Part shown: in pieces, positions 40,711-49,797 of the stretch
How positions within the stretch are numbered: position 1 is the stretch's first letter
How the letters are laid out: each line of letters begins with the position of its first letter
Program-made: the position numbers and the translations under genes
Source: Catenulispora sp. EB89
GTDB taxonomy: Bacteria; Actinomycetota; Actinomycetes; Streptomycetales; Catenulisporaceae
Length of the DNA: 64,000 bases
Direction of reading: 5' to 3'
Assembly (NCBI RefSeq): GCF_041261445.1
Contig: NZ_JBGCCU010000005.1
Span: 1 to 64,000, forward strand
The notes under the pieces: model-generated
What the model was told of the DNA's origin: nothing
Database searches by the model: none
What the model saw: the letters and a program-made list of their open reading frames with translations, nothing else

Positions 40711-41676
40711 TCAGCCGACCGGTTCGGCGAGCCTCTCCCGCCCCCACTGCGAAGGGCTCATCCCCTTCGCCCGCTTGAAGGCGACGCTGAACGCGAACGC
40801 GTCCTGATACCCGACCGCCCGCGCCGCGGCGGCGACCGTGGTCCCGGCCTCGTCGCGCAGCAGGTCGGCGGCCAGCGTCATGCGCCAGTCGGTCAGGTAG
40901 GCCATCGGGGGCTGTCCCACCAGCTGCGCGAAGCGCGCGGCGAACGCGGCGCGCGACAGGCCCGCGACGGCCGCGAGGTCGGCGACCGTCCAGTGCCGGG
41001 CCGGATCGGTGTGCAGGTGGTCCAGCGCGGCGCCGATCGAGGGGTCGGCGAGGGCCGAGTACCAGGACGGGAAGACCGGGCCGGAGCGGGCGCACCACCC
41101 GCGCAGCGCCAGGACCAGCACCAGGTCGAGAGAGCGGTGCAGGACGGCTTCCTGTCCCGGTTCGTCGCGGGCCGCCTCGTCAGCCAGCAGGGCCAGAGCC
41201 GCGCCGGTGCGCGGTCCGGCCGGCACGACGCCCAGCGGCGGGAGCATCGCCAGCAGCCGCCGGCCGGCGTCGCCGCGCAGCTGGAACATCCCGCGCAGGA
41301 CCCTCGTCGCCCCGGGCAGGCCGTCGCCCCAGGTGCGCGGCGCCAGGTTCGCCTCCAACTCCGGATGCCGCGAGGGGTCGCCGAGCAGCTGCTTGCGGCC
41401 GCCGCTGATCACCACCTGCGGCGGCGTGGCCAGGTCGTCGGAGATGGTGTGCCGGGTGCTGTGCGCGACCAGCGCGATGTCCCCTTCGGCGAGCTGCACC
41501 GGAGGCACCGACGGCACATCCTCCAGCCGCAGGGCCGCGTGCCCGCCGAGGGTGGCGAACACCGTGAGCGCCGGGGCCTGGGCATACGTGATCGACCACG
41601 GAGGCCGCTGGATCAGCTGCCGTACCTGGGCGTCCACCGCTCCGGCGCGGCGGAGCAGATCGCTGAGCGTGTCCAT
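40711..41676 (-). CDS. AraC-family regulator with cupin N-terminus (second type)
   Basis: A 321-aa AraC protein of the same kind as the product at 29053. The N-terminal cupin_6 part (PPWSITYAQAPALTVFATLGGHAAL ... QLAEGDIALVAHSTRHTI) is followed by the HTH pair (WTVADLAAVAGLSRAAFAARF ... LLRDEAGTTVAAAARAVGYQDAFAFSVAFKRAKGMSPSQWGRER). Divergent from the NmrA-like gene at 41757, the probable target. Confidence 0.92.
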   Translation of the reverse strand: MDTLSDLLRRAGAVDAQVRQLIQRPPWSITYAQAPALTVFATLGGHAALRLEDVPSVPPVQLAEGDIALVAHSTRHTISDDLATPPQVVISGGRKQLLGDPSRHPELEANLAPRTWGDGLPGATRVLRGMFQLRGDAGRRLLAMLPPLGVVPAGPRTGAALALLADEAARDEPGQEAVLHRSLDLVLVLALRGWCARSGPVFPSWYSALADPSIGAALDHLHTDPARHWTVADLAAVAGLSRAAFAARFAQLVGQPPMAYLTDWRMTLAADLLRDEAGTTVAAAARAVGYQDAFAFSVAFKRAKGMSPSQWGRERLAEPVG

Positions 41677-41756
41677 CGCACCAGACTAGACGCTCACAAA
41701 GGTTTTGGCGACGTTCTCCCATGGAGAGTCCACGCCGATCGCGATTACCTGAAGAG

Positions 41757-42587
41757 GTGAAGAACTTCCTGATCCTCGGCGGCACCGGCAAGACCGGCCG
41801 CCGCATCGCGTCCCGCCTCACCGCCGCCGGCCACTCGGTCCGCACCGCCGGCCGCACCGGCGGTGACGTCCGGCTCGACCTCGACGACCCCGCCACCCAC
41901 GCCGCGGCCGTGGCCGACGTCTCGGCCGCCTACCTCTTCGAACCGAGCCCCGATGCCGGCCGCCAGACCACGCCCCGGATGGCGGCCCTGGTCGAGGCCG
42001 CGGCGGCGGCGGGGGTCCAGCGCCTGGTCGTGCTCACCGCGCAAGGAAGCGGCAACGAACAACACGGGCTCCACAGCACCGAGCAGGCCGTCGTCCAGTC
42101 CGGCCTGGAATGGACCGTCCTGCGGCCGGGCTGGTTCGCGCAGAACTTCAGCGAGGACTTCTGGCTTCCAGCGGTCCGCAGCGGAACGCTCGCGCTGCCC
42201 GGCGGCGAGGGGCGGCTGCCGTTCCTCGACGCCGAGGACATCGCCGACGTGGCCACGGCCGCGCTCACCGAGGACGGCCACGCCGGTCAGGCCTACGACC
42301 TCACCGGCCCGCGGGCGATCGGCTTCGGCGAGGCCGCCGAGCTGATCGCCAAGGCTTCCGGGAAGCCGCTCCAGTACCTCGACATCACTCCCGAGGAGTA
42401 CCTGGAGCAGCAGGTGTCCGCCGGGGTCCCGCAGAGCGCGGCCGAGCGCATGACCCGCCTGGTGACGATGGGCCGCGACGGTGCCGCCGCGGGCTTGGCC
42501 GACGGTGTCGAACGCGCGCTCGGCCGGTCCCCGCGCCGCTTCGAGGACTTCGTGGTCGCGGCGGCCGCCACCGGCTGCTGGAGCTGA
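41757..42587 (+). CDS. NmrA-like NAD(P)-binding oxidoreductase
   Basis: About 276 aa with an atypical SDR fold: FLILGGTGKTGRRIASRL is the GGxGxxG cofactor loop, RLVVLTAQGSGNEQHGLHSTEQAVVQSGLEWTVLRPGWFAQNF the central strands and the region replacing YxxxK, and AYDLTGPRAIGFGEAAELIAKASGK the C-terminal part. NmrA-type proteins sense or reduce quinones, or act as azoreductases. GTG 41757 is preferred; an ATG at 41721 would extend the N-terminus by a basic stretch. Confidence 0.85.
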   Translation: MKNFLILGGTGKTGRRIASRLTAAGHSVRTAGRTGGDVRLDLDDPATHAAAVADVSAAYLFEPSPDAGRQTTPRMAALVEAAAAAGVQRLVVLTAQGSGNEQHGLHSTEQAVVQSGLEWTVLRPGWFAQNFSEDFWLPAVRSGTLALPGGEGRLPFLDAEDIADVATAALTEDGHAGQAYDLTGPRAIGFGEAAELIAKASGKPLQYLDITPEEYLEQQVSAGVPQSAAERMTRLVTMGRDGAAAGLADGVERALGRSPRRFEDFVVAAAATGCWS

Positions 42588-42666
42588 GCGGCTGGCGTTC
42601 ACCGGATGGCGGCAGCCGTCACCGCCTGGGGGCGCGCCGCCGCCGTGGCCCGGTTACCAAGGACCC

Positions 42667-43578
42667 ATGCCCGACTTCGTGACCGGTGAGCAGTACGAGA
42701 TCACCGCCGGCCCCTACCGCGCGGTGATCACGGGAGAGGGCGCGGGGCTCAGAGAACTGACCCACGACGGAGACCCCCTCGTCCTCACCTACGCCGCCGA
42801 CGAACCCGCGCCGGCGGCGTTCGGGCAGCTCCTGATCCCCTGGCCGAACCGCGTGGACCGGGGCCGCTACACCTTCGACGGCCACGACCACCAGCTGGAC
42901 CTGTCCGAGCCGGATCTGGGCAACGCCATCCACGGACTGACGCGCTGGGCCGCCTGGGCCCCGGTGGAGCAGCGTCCGGACGCCGTCCGCCTGGCCTGCG
43001 CGCTGCACGGCTCGACCGGCTACCCGTTCCGCCTCGACGTCGAGGCGGAGTACCGCCTGGACGCCGCCACCGGCCTCACGGTCACGCTCGTCGCGACCAA
43101 CCCCGGCACCCGGGCGCTGCCCTACGCCCACGGCATGCACCCTTACCTCACCGTCGGCGAGCCGCTCGACACCTGCACCGTCCAGCTCCCGGGCGGCCTC
43201 TACCAGCCGGTGGACGACCGGATGATCCCGACCGGCGGCCCGAAGGACGTCGCGGGCAGCGAGTACGACCTGCGCGCCGGCCGGGTGCTCGGCGCGCAGA
43301 AGATCGACATCGCCTTCACCGGCCTGGAGCGCGACGCCGACGGCCTGGCCCGGGTCCGCCTCACGGGCAGCCGGCGCGGCGTCTCGTTCTGGCTGGACAA
43401 GGCGCAGCCGTGGCTGGAGATTTACACCGCGGACAACGTCCCCGCCGACAGCCGCCGCCGCGGCCTGGGCTGCGAGCCGATGACCGGCCCGCCGAACGCC
43501 TTCGCCAGCGGCGTGGACCTCATCCGCCTGGAACCGGGGGCCGAACACCGCGGCTCGTGGGGGATCGCGGCCGGCTGA
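42667..43578 (+). CDS. Aldose 1-epimerase (GalM) family protein
   Basis: A 303-aa aldose-1-epimerase-like protein. PWPNRVDRGRYTFDG, NAIHGLTR (first catalytic His region), YAHGMHPYL (second His), and NAFASGVDLIRLEPG (Glu catalytic base region at the C-terminus) are all in the expected order. It would interconvert alpha and beta anomers of sugars, feeding the dehydrogenase encoded next. ATG 42667 follows AAGGACCC. 52 bases upstream of zwf on the same strand, so co-transcription is likely. Confidence 0.9.
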   Translation: MPDFVTGEQYEITAGPYRAVITGEGAGLRELTHDGDPLVLTYAADEPAPAAFGQLLIPWPNRVDRGRYTFDGHDHQLDLSEPDLGNAIHGLTRWAAWAPVEQRPDAVRLACALHGSTGYPFRLDVEAEYRLDAATGLTVTLVATNPGTRALPYAHGMHPYLTVGEPLDTCTVQLPGGLYQPVDDRMIPTGGPKDVAGSEYDLRAGRVLGAQKIDIAFTGLERDADGLARVRLTGSRRGVSFWLDKAQPWLEIYTADNVPADSRRRGLGCEPMTGPPNAFASGVDLIRLEPGAEHRGSWGIAAG

Positions 43579-43630
43579 CCCGCCGTCCGCCTCCCGGTTC
43601 CGCCGACACCACCAGCAAGGGAGCCCGCTC

Positions 43631-45112
43631 ATGCCGTTGTCCGCCAGCGTCACCTCGACCCACAACCACGATCTGGAGGGCGCCGACGTCCTGGTCCTCT
43701 ACGGGATCACCGGCGACCTGGCCAAGAAGATGCTGCTGCCGGCGCTGTACCGGCTCACCGAGCGCGGCATGCTCAAGGTGCCGGTGGTCGGCGTGGCCTA
43801 CTCGGACTTCGACGACGAGGCGCTGCGCGCGCACGCGCGCCAGTCGGTGATCGACGCCGGCTACACCATCGACGAGAAGGTGTTCAAGAAGTTCGCCGCC
43901 GGCCTGAGCATCGTCACCGGCGACTTCACCGACCCGGCGATCTACGCGAAGGTCGGCAAGGCGATCGCCGGGAAGGGGTTCGCCGCGCACTACCTGGCCA
44001 TCCCGCCCTCGCTGTTCGACAAGGTCGCCGCCGGGCTGGCCGAGGCCGGGCTGAACAAGAACGCGCGGCTGATCGTGGAGAAGCCGTTCGGCCACGACCT
44101 CGCCTCGGCCCGGGAGCTGGAGGCGGTGCTGGAGCAGTACTTCGACCGCGACCACCTGCTGCGCGTCGACCACTTCCTGGGCGACGAGTCGGTCGAGGGC
44201 CTGGGCACCTTCCGCTTCGCCAACACCCTGCTGGCGCCGGTCTGGGACCGGTCCTACATCGACAACGTACAGATCACCCTCGCGGAGGACTTCGACGTCG
44301 CCGACCGCGGCTCGTTCTACGACGCCGTCGGCTGCCTGCGCGACGTCGTCCAGAACCACCTGTTCCAGGTCATGACGCTGCTGGCGATGGACGCGCCGAC
44401 GGTCGGCGACGCGCAGGCGCAGTCCCTGGAGAAGTGGCGCCTGCTGCATTCGGTGCGCACCATCGACCCGGCGGACGTCGTGCGGGGGCAGTACGAGGGG
44501 TACCTCGACGTGAAGGGCGTGAAGAAGGGCTCGCACACCGAGACCTACATCGCGCTGCGGCTGTGGATCGACAACTGGCGCTGGGCCGGCGTGCCGTTCT
44601 ACATCCGCAGCGGCAAGGCGCTGGCGGTGACCGCGACGGAGGTGTGCGTGCAGCTGCGGCGGCCGCCGTCCGAGCTGTTCCGGGGGCTGGCCGCCGACGT
44701 CCCGCCGAACCTGATCCGGATCCGCCTGGAGCCCGGCGCCGGGATCGCCTTCGAGCTGATGGCCCGCCGGGGCGAGCGCGGCCAGCTGCCGGTGGCGTTC
44801 CCGATGGGCATCGACTTCGAGAAGGTGCTGGGCGGTCAGGCCAAGCCCTACGAGAACATCCTCTTCGCGGCGATCGTCGGCGACTCCAGCGGCTTCGCGT
44901 TCTTCCCGGCCATCGAGGAGAGCTGGCGGATCGTCGGCGACATCTTGAAGGCGACGAAGCCGACCGTCTACAAGTCCGGCAGCTGGGGGCCGGAGGCGGC
45001 GGCGAAGCTGCCCGGGGCGGACGGCTGGCACGACCCGGCCGGGGAACTGCTCGAAGAGCCGCAGATCGAGGACGGGACGCCTGCGGCGAAGGGCGCGACC
45101 ATGAAGAAGTAG
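43631..45112 (+). CDS. zwf: Glucose-6-phosphate 1-dehydrogenase, atypical substrate motif
   Basis: A 493-aa G6PD. The NAD(P) loop is VLYGITGDLAKKMLLPALY, the substrate-binding region VEKPFGHDLASA, then the catalytic stretch RVDHFLGDESVEGL, AEDFDVADRGSFYDAVGCLRDVVQNHLFQVM and GVPFYIRSGKALA. The usual motif is R(I/V)DH(Y/F)LGKE; here the Lys after LG is Asp. That Lys contacts the phosphate of glucose-6-phosphate in known structures, so specificity may differ. It could be a paralogue used for another sugar. It follows an aldose epimerase and faces a sugar porter. Confidence 0.9.
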   Translation: MPLSASVTSTHNHDLEGADVLVLYGITGDLAKKMLLPALYRLTERGMLKVPVVGVAYSDFDDEALRAHARQSVIDAGYTIDEKVFKKFAAGLSIVTGDFTDPAIYAKVGKAIAGKGFAAHYLAIPPSLFDKVAAGLAEAGLNKNARLIVEKPFGHDLASARELEAVLEQYFDRDHLLRVDHFLGDESVEGLGTFRFANTLLAPVWDRSYIDNVQITLAEDFDVADRGSFYDAVGCLRDVVQNHLFQVMTLLAMDAPTVGDAQAQSLEKWRLLHSVRTIDPADVVRGQYEGYLDVKGVKKGSHTETYIALRLWIDNWRWAGVPFYIRSGKALAVTATEVCVQLRRPPSELFRGLAADVPPNLIRIRLEPGAGIAFELMARRGERGQLPVAFPMGIDFEKVLGGQAKPYENILFAAIVGDSSGFAFFPAIEESWRIVGDILKATKPTVYKSGSWGPEAAAKLPGADGWHDPAGELLEEPQIEDGTPAAKGATMKK

Positions 45113-45185
45113 CGGATCGGCCACTGGTCGGCGGTAGACCAACCACTCTGCCGCTGACTGTGCGGCCGGCGCAGGAGGCTGCGGT

Positions 45186-46706
45186 TCACCGCCGATCCTG
45201 ACGGCGATCGGCGGGATCGACCGCCGAGCCGGCGTCGGTGCGCCCGGCGTCGTAGGACGCCGCGGACGTCCGCGCCTCCGGCACCGGCTGCATGCCGAAC
45301 CGCCGGAACAGCGCGTTCTGGACCTCGTTCGTGTCGCGGTTCTTCGTCTCCGGCACGTAGCGGCCGACGAACAGCAGGCCGACGACGCACACCCCGGCGA
45401 AGATCAGGAACGTCTGGCCCTGGCCGATCCCGTTGGCCACGGTCAGGAACGACTGGCTGACGATGAAGTTCGACAGCCAGTTCACCGTGGTCGCCGCGCT
45501 GGAGCCGTCGGCCTTGGCCCGGGTCGGGAAGATCTCGCCGACCAGCACCCAGAACACCGGGCCCAGGCCGCCGGCGAAGGCCGCGATGTAGGCGACCATG
45601 AACAGCAGCGTCAGGTTGGAGTTCCAGCTCCAGATGAAGCTGAAGCCCAGCAGCGCCACGAAGCCGGCCATCCCGGCCAGCGAGAGCAGCAGCAGCTGGC
45701 GCCGGCCCAGGCGGTCGATGGTGTTGATGGCGACGATCGTCATCACGAAGTTGATGATGCCGATGTAGACCGAGTAGATGATCGAGTTGCTGGCGCTGCG
45801 GCCGGTCTGCTCGATGATCGTCGGGGCGTAGTAGATGATCGTGTTGATGCCGCCGAACTGCTGCAGCGCGGCCATCGTCAGCCCGACGATCATCGCCGGC
45901 CGTACCGCCGGGGTGAGCAGGATCCGCCAGCCCTTCTCGTGCGCGCCGCGCGCCGCCTCCTGCCGCGCGGCCTGCTCGGTGCGCTGCCGGTAGACCTCGA
46001 TGATCTCGTCGGCCTGCTCGCCCACGGTCACCTTCAGCAGCCCCTGCCGCAGCTGCTCGATCCGGCCCTGGCCGAACAGCCAGGTCGGCGACTCCGGCAC
46101 CACGAACCACACCCCCAGGCTCAGGACCAGCGCCGGGATCGCGCCGAAGGCGAACATCGCGCGCCAGTTCCCGCTGCCGGAGAACGCCAGGTCGATCAGG
46201 TACGAGCAGAGGATGCCGACGGTGATCAGCAGCTGGTTCAGCGACAGGATGCGGCCGCGGATGTTCGCCGGGGAGATCTCGCCGAGGTAGACCGGGACCT
46301 GCGCCGAGGCGCCGCCGACGGCCAGGCCGAGGATGAACCGCGCGGCCAGCAGCGTCCCGTAGTTCTGGGACACGACCGCGACCAGCGTGCCCAGGGCGAA
46401 CACCAGACCGAAGATGGTCACCGCCTTCTTGCGGCCCAGCGAGTCCGAGATCCGGCCGGCCACCAGCGCGCCGATCATCGCGCCGATCAGCAGGACGCTG
46501 ACCACGCTGCTCTTCTCGGAGTTCGACAGGTGGAAGTCCTTGGCGATGTACAGCAGCGCGCCGGACACCACGCCGGTGTCGAAGCCGAACAGGAAGCCGC
46601 CGACCGCGATGATGATGGCCCAGCCCCAGACCCGCCGCTCACCGGCCTTGGGCAGGGTGATGGTGATCGGCCCGGTGGTGCCGGGTTCCCGGGAGAAGCC
46701 TTGCAT
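45186..46706 (-). CDS. Sugar porter, MFS family
   Basis: A 506-aa sugar transporter of the MFS sugar-porter group: GGFLFGFDTGVVSGALLYI in helix 1, GRISDSLGRKKAVTIFG (motif A), EISPANIRGRILSLNQLLITVGILCSYLI, PESPTWLFGQGR, QQFGGINTIIYYAPTI in helix 7, and PETKNRD near the end, all hallmarks. A proton-coupled uptake of hexose or pentose is likely. Convergent with zwf, so the two are not one operon, though both serve carbohydrate use. The C-terminus has a long charged tail. Confidence 0.93.
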   Translation of the reverse strand: MQGFSREPGTTGPITITLPKAGERRVWGWAIIIAVGGFLFGFDTGVVSGALLYIAKDFHLSNSEKSSVVSVLLIGAMIGALVAGRISDSLGRKKAVTIFGLVFALGTLVAVVSQNYGTLLAARFILGLAVGGASAQVPVYLGEISPANIRGRILSLNQLLITVGILCSYLIDLAFSGSGNWRAMFAFGAIPALVLSLGVWFVVPESPTWLFGQGRIEQLRQGLLKVTVGEQADEIIEVYRQRTEQAARQEAARGAHEKGWRILLTPAVRPAMIVGLTMAALQQFGGINTIIYYAPTIIEQTGRSASNSIIYSVYIGIINFVMTIVAINTIDRLGRRQLLLLSLAGMAGFVALLGFSFIWSWNSNLTLLFMVAYIAAFAGGLGPVFWVLVGEIFPTRAKADGSSAATTVNWLSNFIVSQSFLTVANGIGQGQTFLIFAGVCVVGLLFVGRYVPETKNRDTNEVQNALFRRFGMQPVPEARTSAASYDAGRTDAGSAVDPADRRQDRR

Positions 46707-46836
46707 CGGTCGCTCGCATTCTCACGTGCCAGGGCGGGGCGGCGGTCGCCTCTGCCATCGTGGTCGCGCCCGGCGCCGACGGCACGCGTGGTGACCCGAA
46801 CGGTGAGCGGCCGTACTGGTGTGCGCTTCCGCTTGC

Positions 46837-47703
46837 TCAGAGGCCTGCGAGCAACCGCGGCTCGCCCCGCTCGGCGGCCTGCCGGTCCCGCTCCGCCAGG
46901 ATCTCGGCGGTCTCGGCGTCCGCGGGCAGGAACGATTCGAGCACCGACTCCGCGACCGTGACGTCCACGGCCGTGGCGAACGCGGTCAGCGCGGTCATCA
47001 GCCGCAGCTCGCCCTCGCGCACGCTCAGGCGCATCGGCACCGCGAAACCGAGATACGCCTGGTCCACCGGGGCGTCCGGCACGTAGCCCGCCAGTTCGTC
47101 CACCAGCGCGTTCAGGTTCCGGTCAGGACTCTGCATCGCGAGCAGCCGCAGGTTGTCGATCACGTGACGCCCCCACTGCGCGAGGTTCGCGACGCGGGGC
47201 GCGACGCCGTCGGGGTGCAGCATGATGCGCAGGAGGTTGATCGGCGGCGCGAGCAGTTCCGGAGAGCACCCGTCCAGGAAGACCGAGAACGCCCGGTTGG
47301 CCGCGATCACGCGCCCCGGCCGCCGCAGCACCAGCGCCGGATACGGCAGGTGTCCTTCGATGACCCGCTCCAGCGCCTCGCGCACGGGAGCCATCGCCGG
47401 GGCGTCGTAGCTGGTCTCCTCGTACGCCGGGGCGTAACCGGCGGAGAACAGCAGGGCGTTGCGCTCCCGCAGTGTGAGCCGTAGCGACTCGGCCAGCCGC
47501 AGCACTATCGGACGCCCCGGATGGGAACGGCCCTGCTCCATGAAGCTCAGGTGGCGCTGCGTCGTGCCGGCGCGGTTGGCCAGCTCCAGCTGGCTCACGC
47601 GGCGCAGCGTCCGCCAGCGCCGCAGCTCGGTGCCGAACGCCGGGGAGGGCAGCGTCGATGAGATCTGGGAGATCGCGGTGCTCACACCGGAAGTCTTCGG
47701 CAT
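46837..47703 (-). CDS. Helix-turn-helix regulator with MmyB-like ligand domain (second)
   Basis: A 288-aa regulator of the same kind as the one at 13654. The HTH (LRRWRTLRRVSQLELANRAGTTQRHLSFMEQGRSHPGRPIVLRLAESL) is followed by the MmyB-like ligand domain (LVLRRPGRVIAANRAFSVFLDGCSPELL ... LLRIMLHPDGVAPRVANLAQW). It is divergent from the alcohol dehydrogenase at 47771. A perfect 7-2-7 palindrome lies between them. Confidence 0.92.
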   Translation of the reverse strand: MPKTSGVSTAISQISSTLPSPAFGTELRRWRTLRRVSQLELANRAGTTQRHLSFMEQGRSHPGRPIVLRLAESLRLTLRERNALLFSAGYAPAYEETSYDAPAMAPVREALERVIEGHLPYPALVLRRPGRVIAANRAFSVFLDGCSPELLAPPINLLRIMLHPDGVAPRVANLAQWGRHVIDNLRLLAMQSPDRNLNALVDELAGYVPDAPVDQAYLGFAVPMRLSVREGELRLMTALTAFATAVDVTVAESVLESFLPADAETAEILAERDRQAAERGEPRLLAGL

Positions 47704-47720
47704 CGCGGCGCCACTGGTCC

Positions 47721-47736
47721 ATTCCCTTCAGGGAAT
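47721..47736. promoter_or_regulatory. Palindrome between regulator and dehydrogenase
   Basis: ATTCCCT-TC-AGGGAAT is a perfect inverted repeat at 35 bases from the dehydrogenase start and 18 from the regulator start. Confidence 0.6.
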
Positions 47737-47770
47737 TGGATCACCGCGCGCGTCGCCGCACGCTGAAGCC

Positions 47771-48787
47771 ATGCGTACTTATCGTTTGCCCGGACTGGGA
47801 TCTCTGGACGACCTCACCCTTCACACCGAAGACGTGCCGACCCCCGGACCCACGCAGCTGCTGGTCAAAACCGGTGCCGCGTCGATCAACCGGCGCGACC
47901 TGCTCATCACGACCGGCCGGTATCCGCTGCCGGCACGCGCTGATGTGATCCCGCTCAGCGATGGTGCCGGTGAGGTCGTCGGCGTTGGCGACGCGGTGCG
48001 TCGCTTCTCCGTCGGGGACCGCGTCACCGCGTCGTACTGGCCGCGCTGGATCAGCGGTCCGCTGCGTGCGGAAGTCATCGACCAGCTCGGCTGTACTTCT
48101 GACGGCTGGCTGGCCGAGTACGTCCTGCTCGACGAGGCCGCAGCGGTTCGCATCCCCGACCACCTGAGCTACGCCGAAGCCGCTGCCCTGCCGTGTGCCG
48201 GCGTGACGGCCTGGAATGCACTGACCCGGCCCGGCACGCTGACCGCCGGACAGACGGTGCTGGTTCTCGGAACCGGCGACGTCTCGGTGCTCACCGCACA
48301 ACTCGCCAAGGTGATGGGCTGCCGCGTCATCGCCACCACATCGAGCGCGGCGAAGGCCGAGCGGCTGCGCGAGATCGGCGTGGACGAGGTGGTCGACTAC
48401 GCCGCGACGCCGGAGTGGTCCAAGGAGGTGCGTGCGCTGACCGGAGGTGCGGGCGTCGATCTGGTCGTGGAGACGCAGGGCCCGGCCACCTTCGGGCAGT
48501 CGCTTCGCGCCGCTTCCGCCTACGCGAAGATCTGCCTGCTCTGGGTGGTGTCGGAGAATCCGGAGGCGATCACCATCACCGAGGACGACATCAGCGGTTC
48601 GCTGGCCACCATCTGGCGGGAGTTCGTCGGGAACCGCTCGGATCTCGAAGCGTTGTGCCGGGCCGTCGGGGCGCACCGGATTCGGCCGATCGTGGACCGG
48701 ACGTTCGGCTTCGACGAGGCGATTGCCGCGTACCGGTCGTACCGGGACGAGGACAGCTTCGGGAAGGTCGTCATCGAGATCGGCTGA
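47771..48787 (+). CDS. Medium-chain NAD(P)-dependent oxidoreductase
   Basis: A 338-aa MDR protein: the GroES-like domain includes KTGAASINRRDLLITTGRYPLP, PLSDGAGEVVGVGDAVRRFSVGDRVT and SDGWLAEYVLLDE; the Rossmann domain has GQTVLVLGTGDVSVLTAQLAKVMGCRVIATTSS. Lacks the four-cysteine structural zinc site, so of the quinone-reductase/zinc-less type. Probably repressed by the divergent MmyB regulator. The ECF41 sigma gene follows on the same strand, with its promoter immediately after this stop codon. Confidence 0.9.
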   Translation: MRTYRLPGLGSLDDLTLHTEDVPTPGPTQLLVKTGAASINRRDLLITTGRYPLPARADVIPLSDGAGEVVGVGDAVRRFSVGDRVTASYWPRWISGPLRAEVIDQLGCTSDGWLAEYVLLDEAAAVRIPDHLSYAEAAALPCAGVTAWNALTRPGTLTAGQTVLVLGTGDVSVLTAQLAKVMGCRVIATTSSAAKAERLREIGVDEVVDYAATPEWSKEVRALTGGAGVDLVVETQGPATFGQSLRAASAYAKICLLWVVSENPEAITITEDDISGSLATIWREFVGNRSDLEALCRAVGAHRIRPIVDRTFGFDEAIAAYRSYRDEDSFGKVVIEIG

Positions 48788-48814
48788 TGTCACAGGCGGC
48801 TGGGCTGTCTCGTC
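48788..48814 (+). promoter_or_regulatory. ECF41-type promoter, exact consensus
   Basis: TGTCACA (48788-48794), a 16-base spacer and CGTC (48811-48814) match exactly the promoter known for ECF41 sigma factors. It stands 54 bases before the ATG of the ECF41 gene at 48869 and directly after the dehydrogenase stop, so the sigma factor very likely transcribes its own gene. Confidence 0.75.
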
Positions 48815-48868
48815 TTGATCGATGACAGGCTGGCACGATGATCTCGGGAACCGAGGAAGGGGCGGGCC

Positions 48869-49789
48869 ATGACACGCGACGAGGAGTTCGAGGACCTGCG
48901 CCCGCTGCTGTTCTCGATCGCGTACCGGATCCTGGGGAGCGTGGCCGAGGCCGAGGACGCCGTGCAGGACACGTGGCTGCGGTGGCAGGGGACCACGACG
49001 GTGCCGGTGTCCGTGAAGGCGTTCCTGTCGGCGGTGGTCACCCGGATCTCGATCGACGTCCTGCGCTCGGCGCGGGTGCGGCGCGAGGAGTACGTCGGGC
49101 CGTGGATGCCCGAGCCGCTGCTGTCGGATCCGTATGAGGACCCTGAGCGTGCGGCGGAGTTGGCGGACTCGTTGTCGACGGCCGCACTGCTTCTGCTGGA
49201 ACGCCTCTCTCCTTTGGAACGCGCGGTTTTCGTGCTCCGCGAGGTGTTCGGCTTCGGCTTCCCCGACGTGGCCTCGGCGGTCGGGCGCTCGGAGACCGCG
49301 TGCCGACAGCTCGCGGTCCGCGCGCGGCGGCACATGAACGACGGCCGGCCCCGGTTCGAGGCGGATCGCCGCGAGCGCGAGGAACTGGCCGAGCGGTTCT
49401 TCGACGCCTTCCGCGTGGGTGACGTCGCCGGGCTGCGCGAACTGCTGGCGGCCGACGTGTCGATGGTCGGCGACAGCGGCGGCAAGGCCCCGCTGGTCGC
49501 GCAGGAGGCGTACGGCGTCGAGGCGGTGGCGGCGCTGATGGTGCTGGTGGCGGAGCGCTTCGAGCGGATCGGGGTGCGGCTGGAGCCGCACGCGCTGAAC
49601 GGTCAGCCCGGCGCCATCTTCCACGCGCCGGACGGGAAGGTGCTCAGCGTGATGACGCTCGATGTGCTCGATGGACGGATCCAGGCCATCCACGCGGTGG
49701 TGAATCCTGACAAACTCGGCCACGTCGGTCCGGTTGCGGATATCTGGGCACTGAGTCGCGCGGCTGCGGAGGCAGAGGCGGGGAAGTAG
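48869..49789 (+). CDS. ECF41-type RNA polymerase sigma factor with SnoaL-like domain (second)
   Basis: A 306-aa ECF41 sigma factor. Region 2 is LRPLLFSIAYRILGSVAEAEDAVQDTWLRW; region 4 is LSPLERAVFVLREVFGFGFPDVASAVGRSETACRQLAVRARRHM. The ECF41 marks WMPEPLL, GDSGGK and NPDKLGHV are all present, the last two being the C-terminal motifs that contact the sigma core. The SnoaL-like domain covers about 180-290. AAGGGGCGGGCC precedes the ATG. The typical carboxymuconolactone decarboxylase/oxidoreductase/epimerase partner is not adjacent, unless the upstream dehydrogenase is the regulated oxidoreductase. Confidence 0.93.
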   Translation: MTRDEEFEDLRPLLFSIAYRILGSVAEAEDAVQDTWLRWQGTTTVPVSVKAFLSAVVTRISIDVLRSARVRREEYVGPWMPEPLLSDPYEDPERAAELADSLSTAALLLLERLSPLERAVFVLREVFGFGFPDVASAVGRSETACRQLAVRARRHMNDGRPRFEADRREREELAERFFDAFRVGDVAGLRELLAADVSMVGDSGGKAPLVAQEAYGVEAVAALMVLVAERFERIGVRLEPHALNGQPGAIFHAPDGKVLSVMTLDVLDGRIQAIHAVVNPDKLGHVGPVADIWALSRAAAEAEAGK

Positions 49790-49797
49790 GCCGAACC

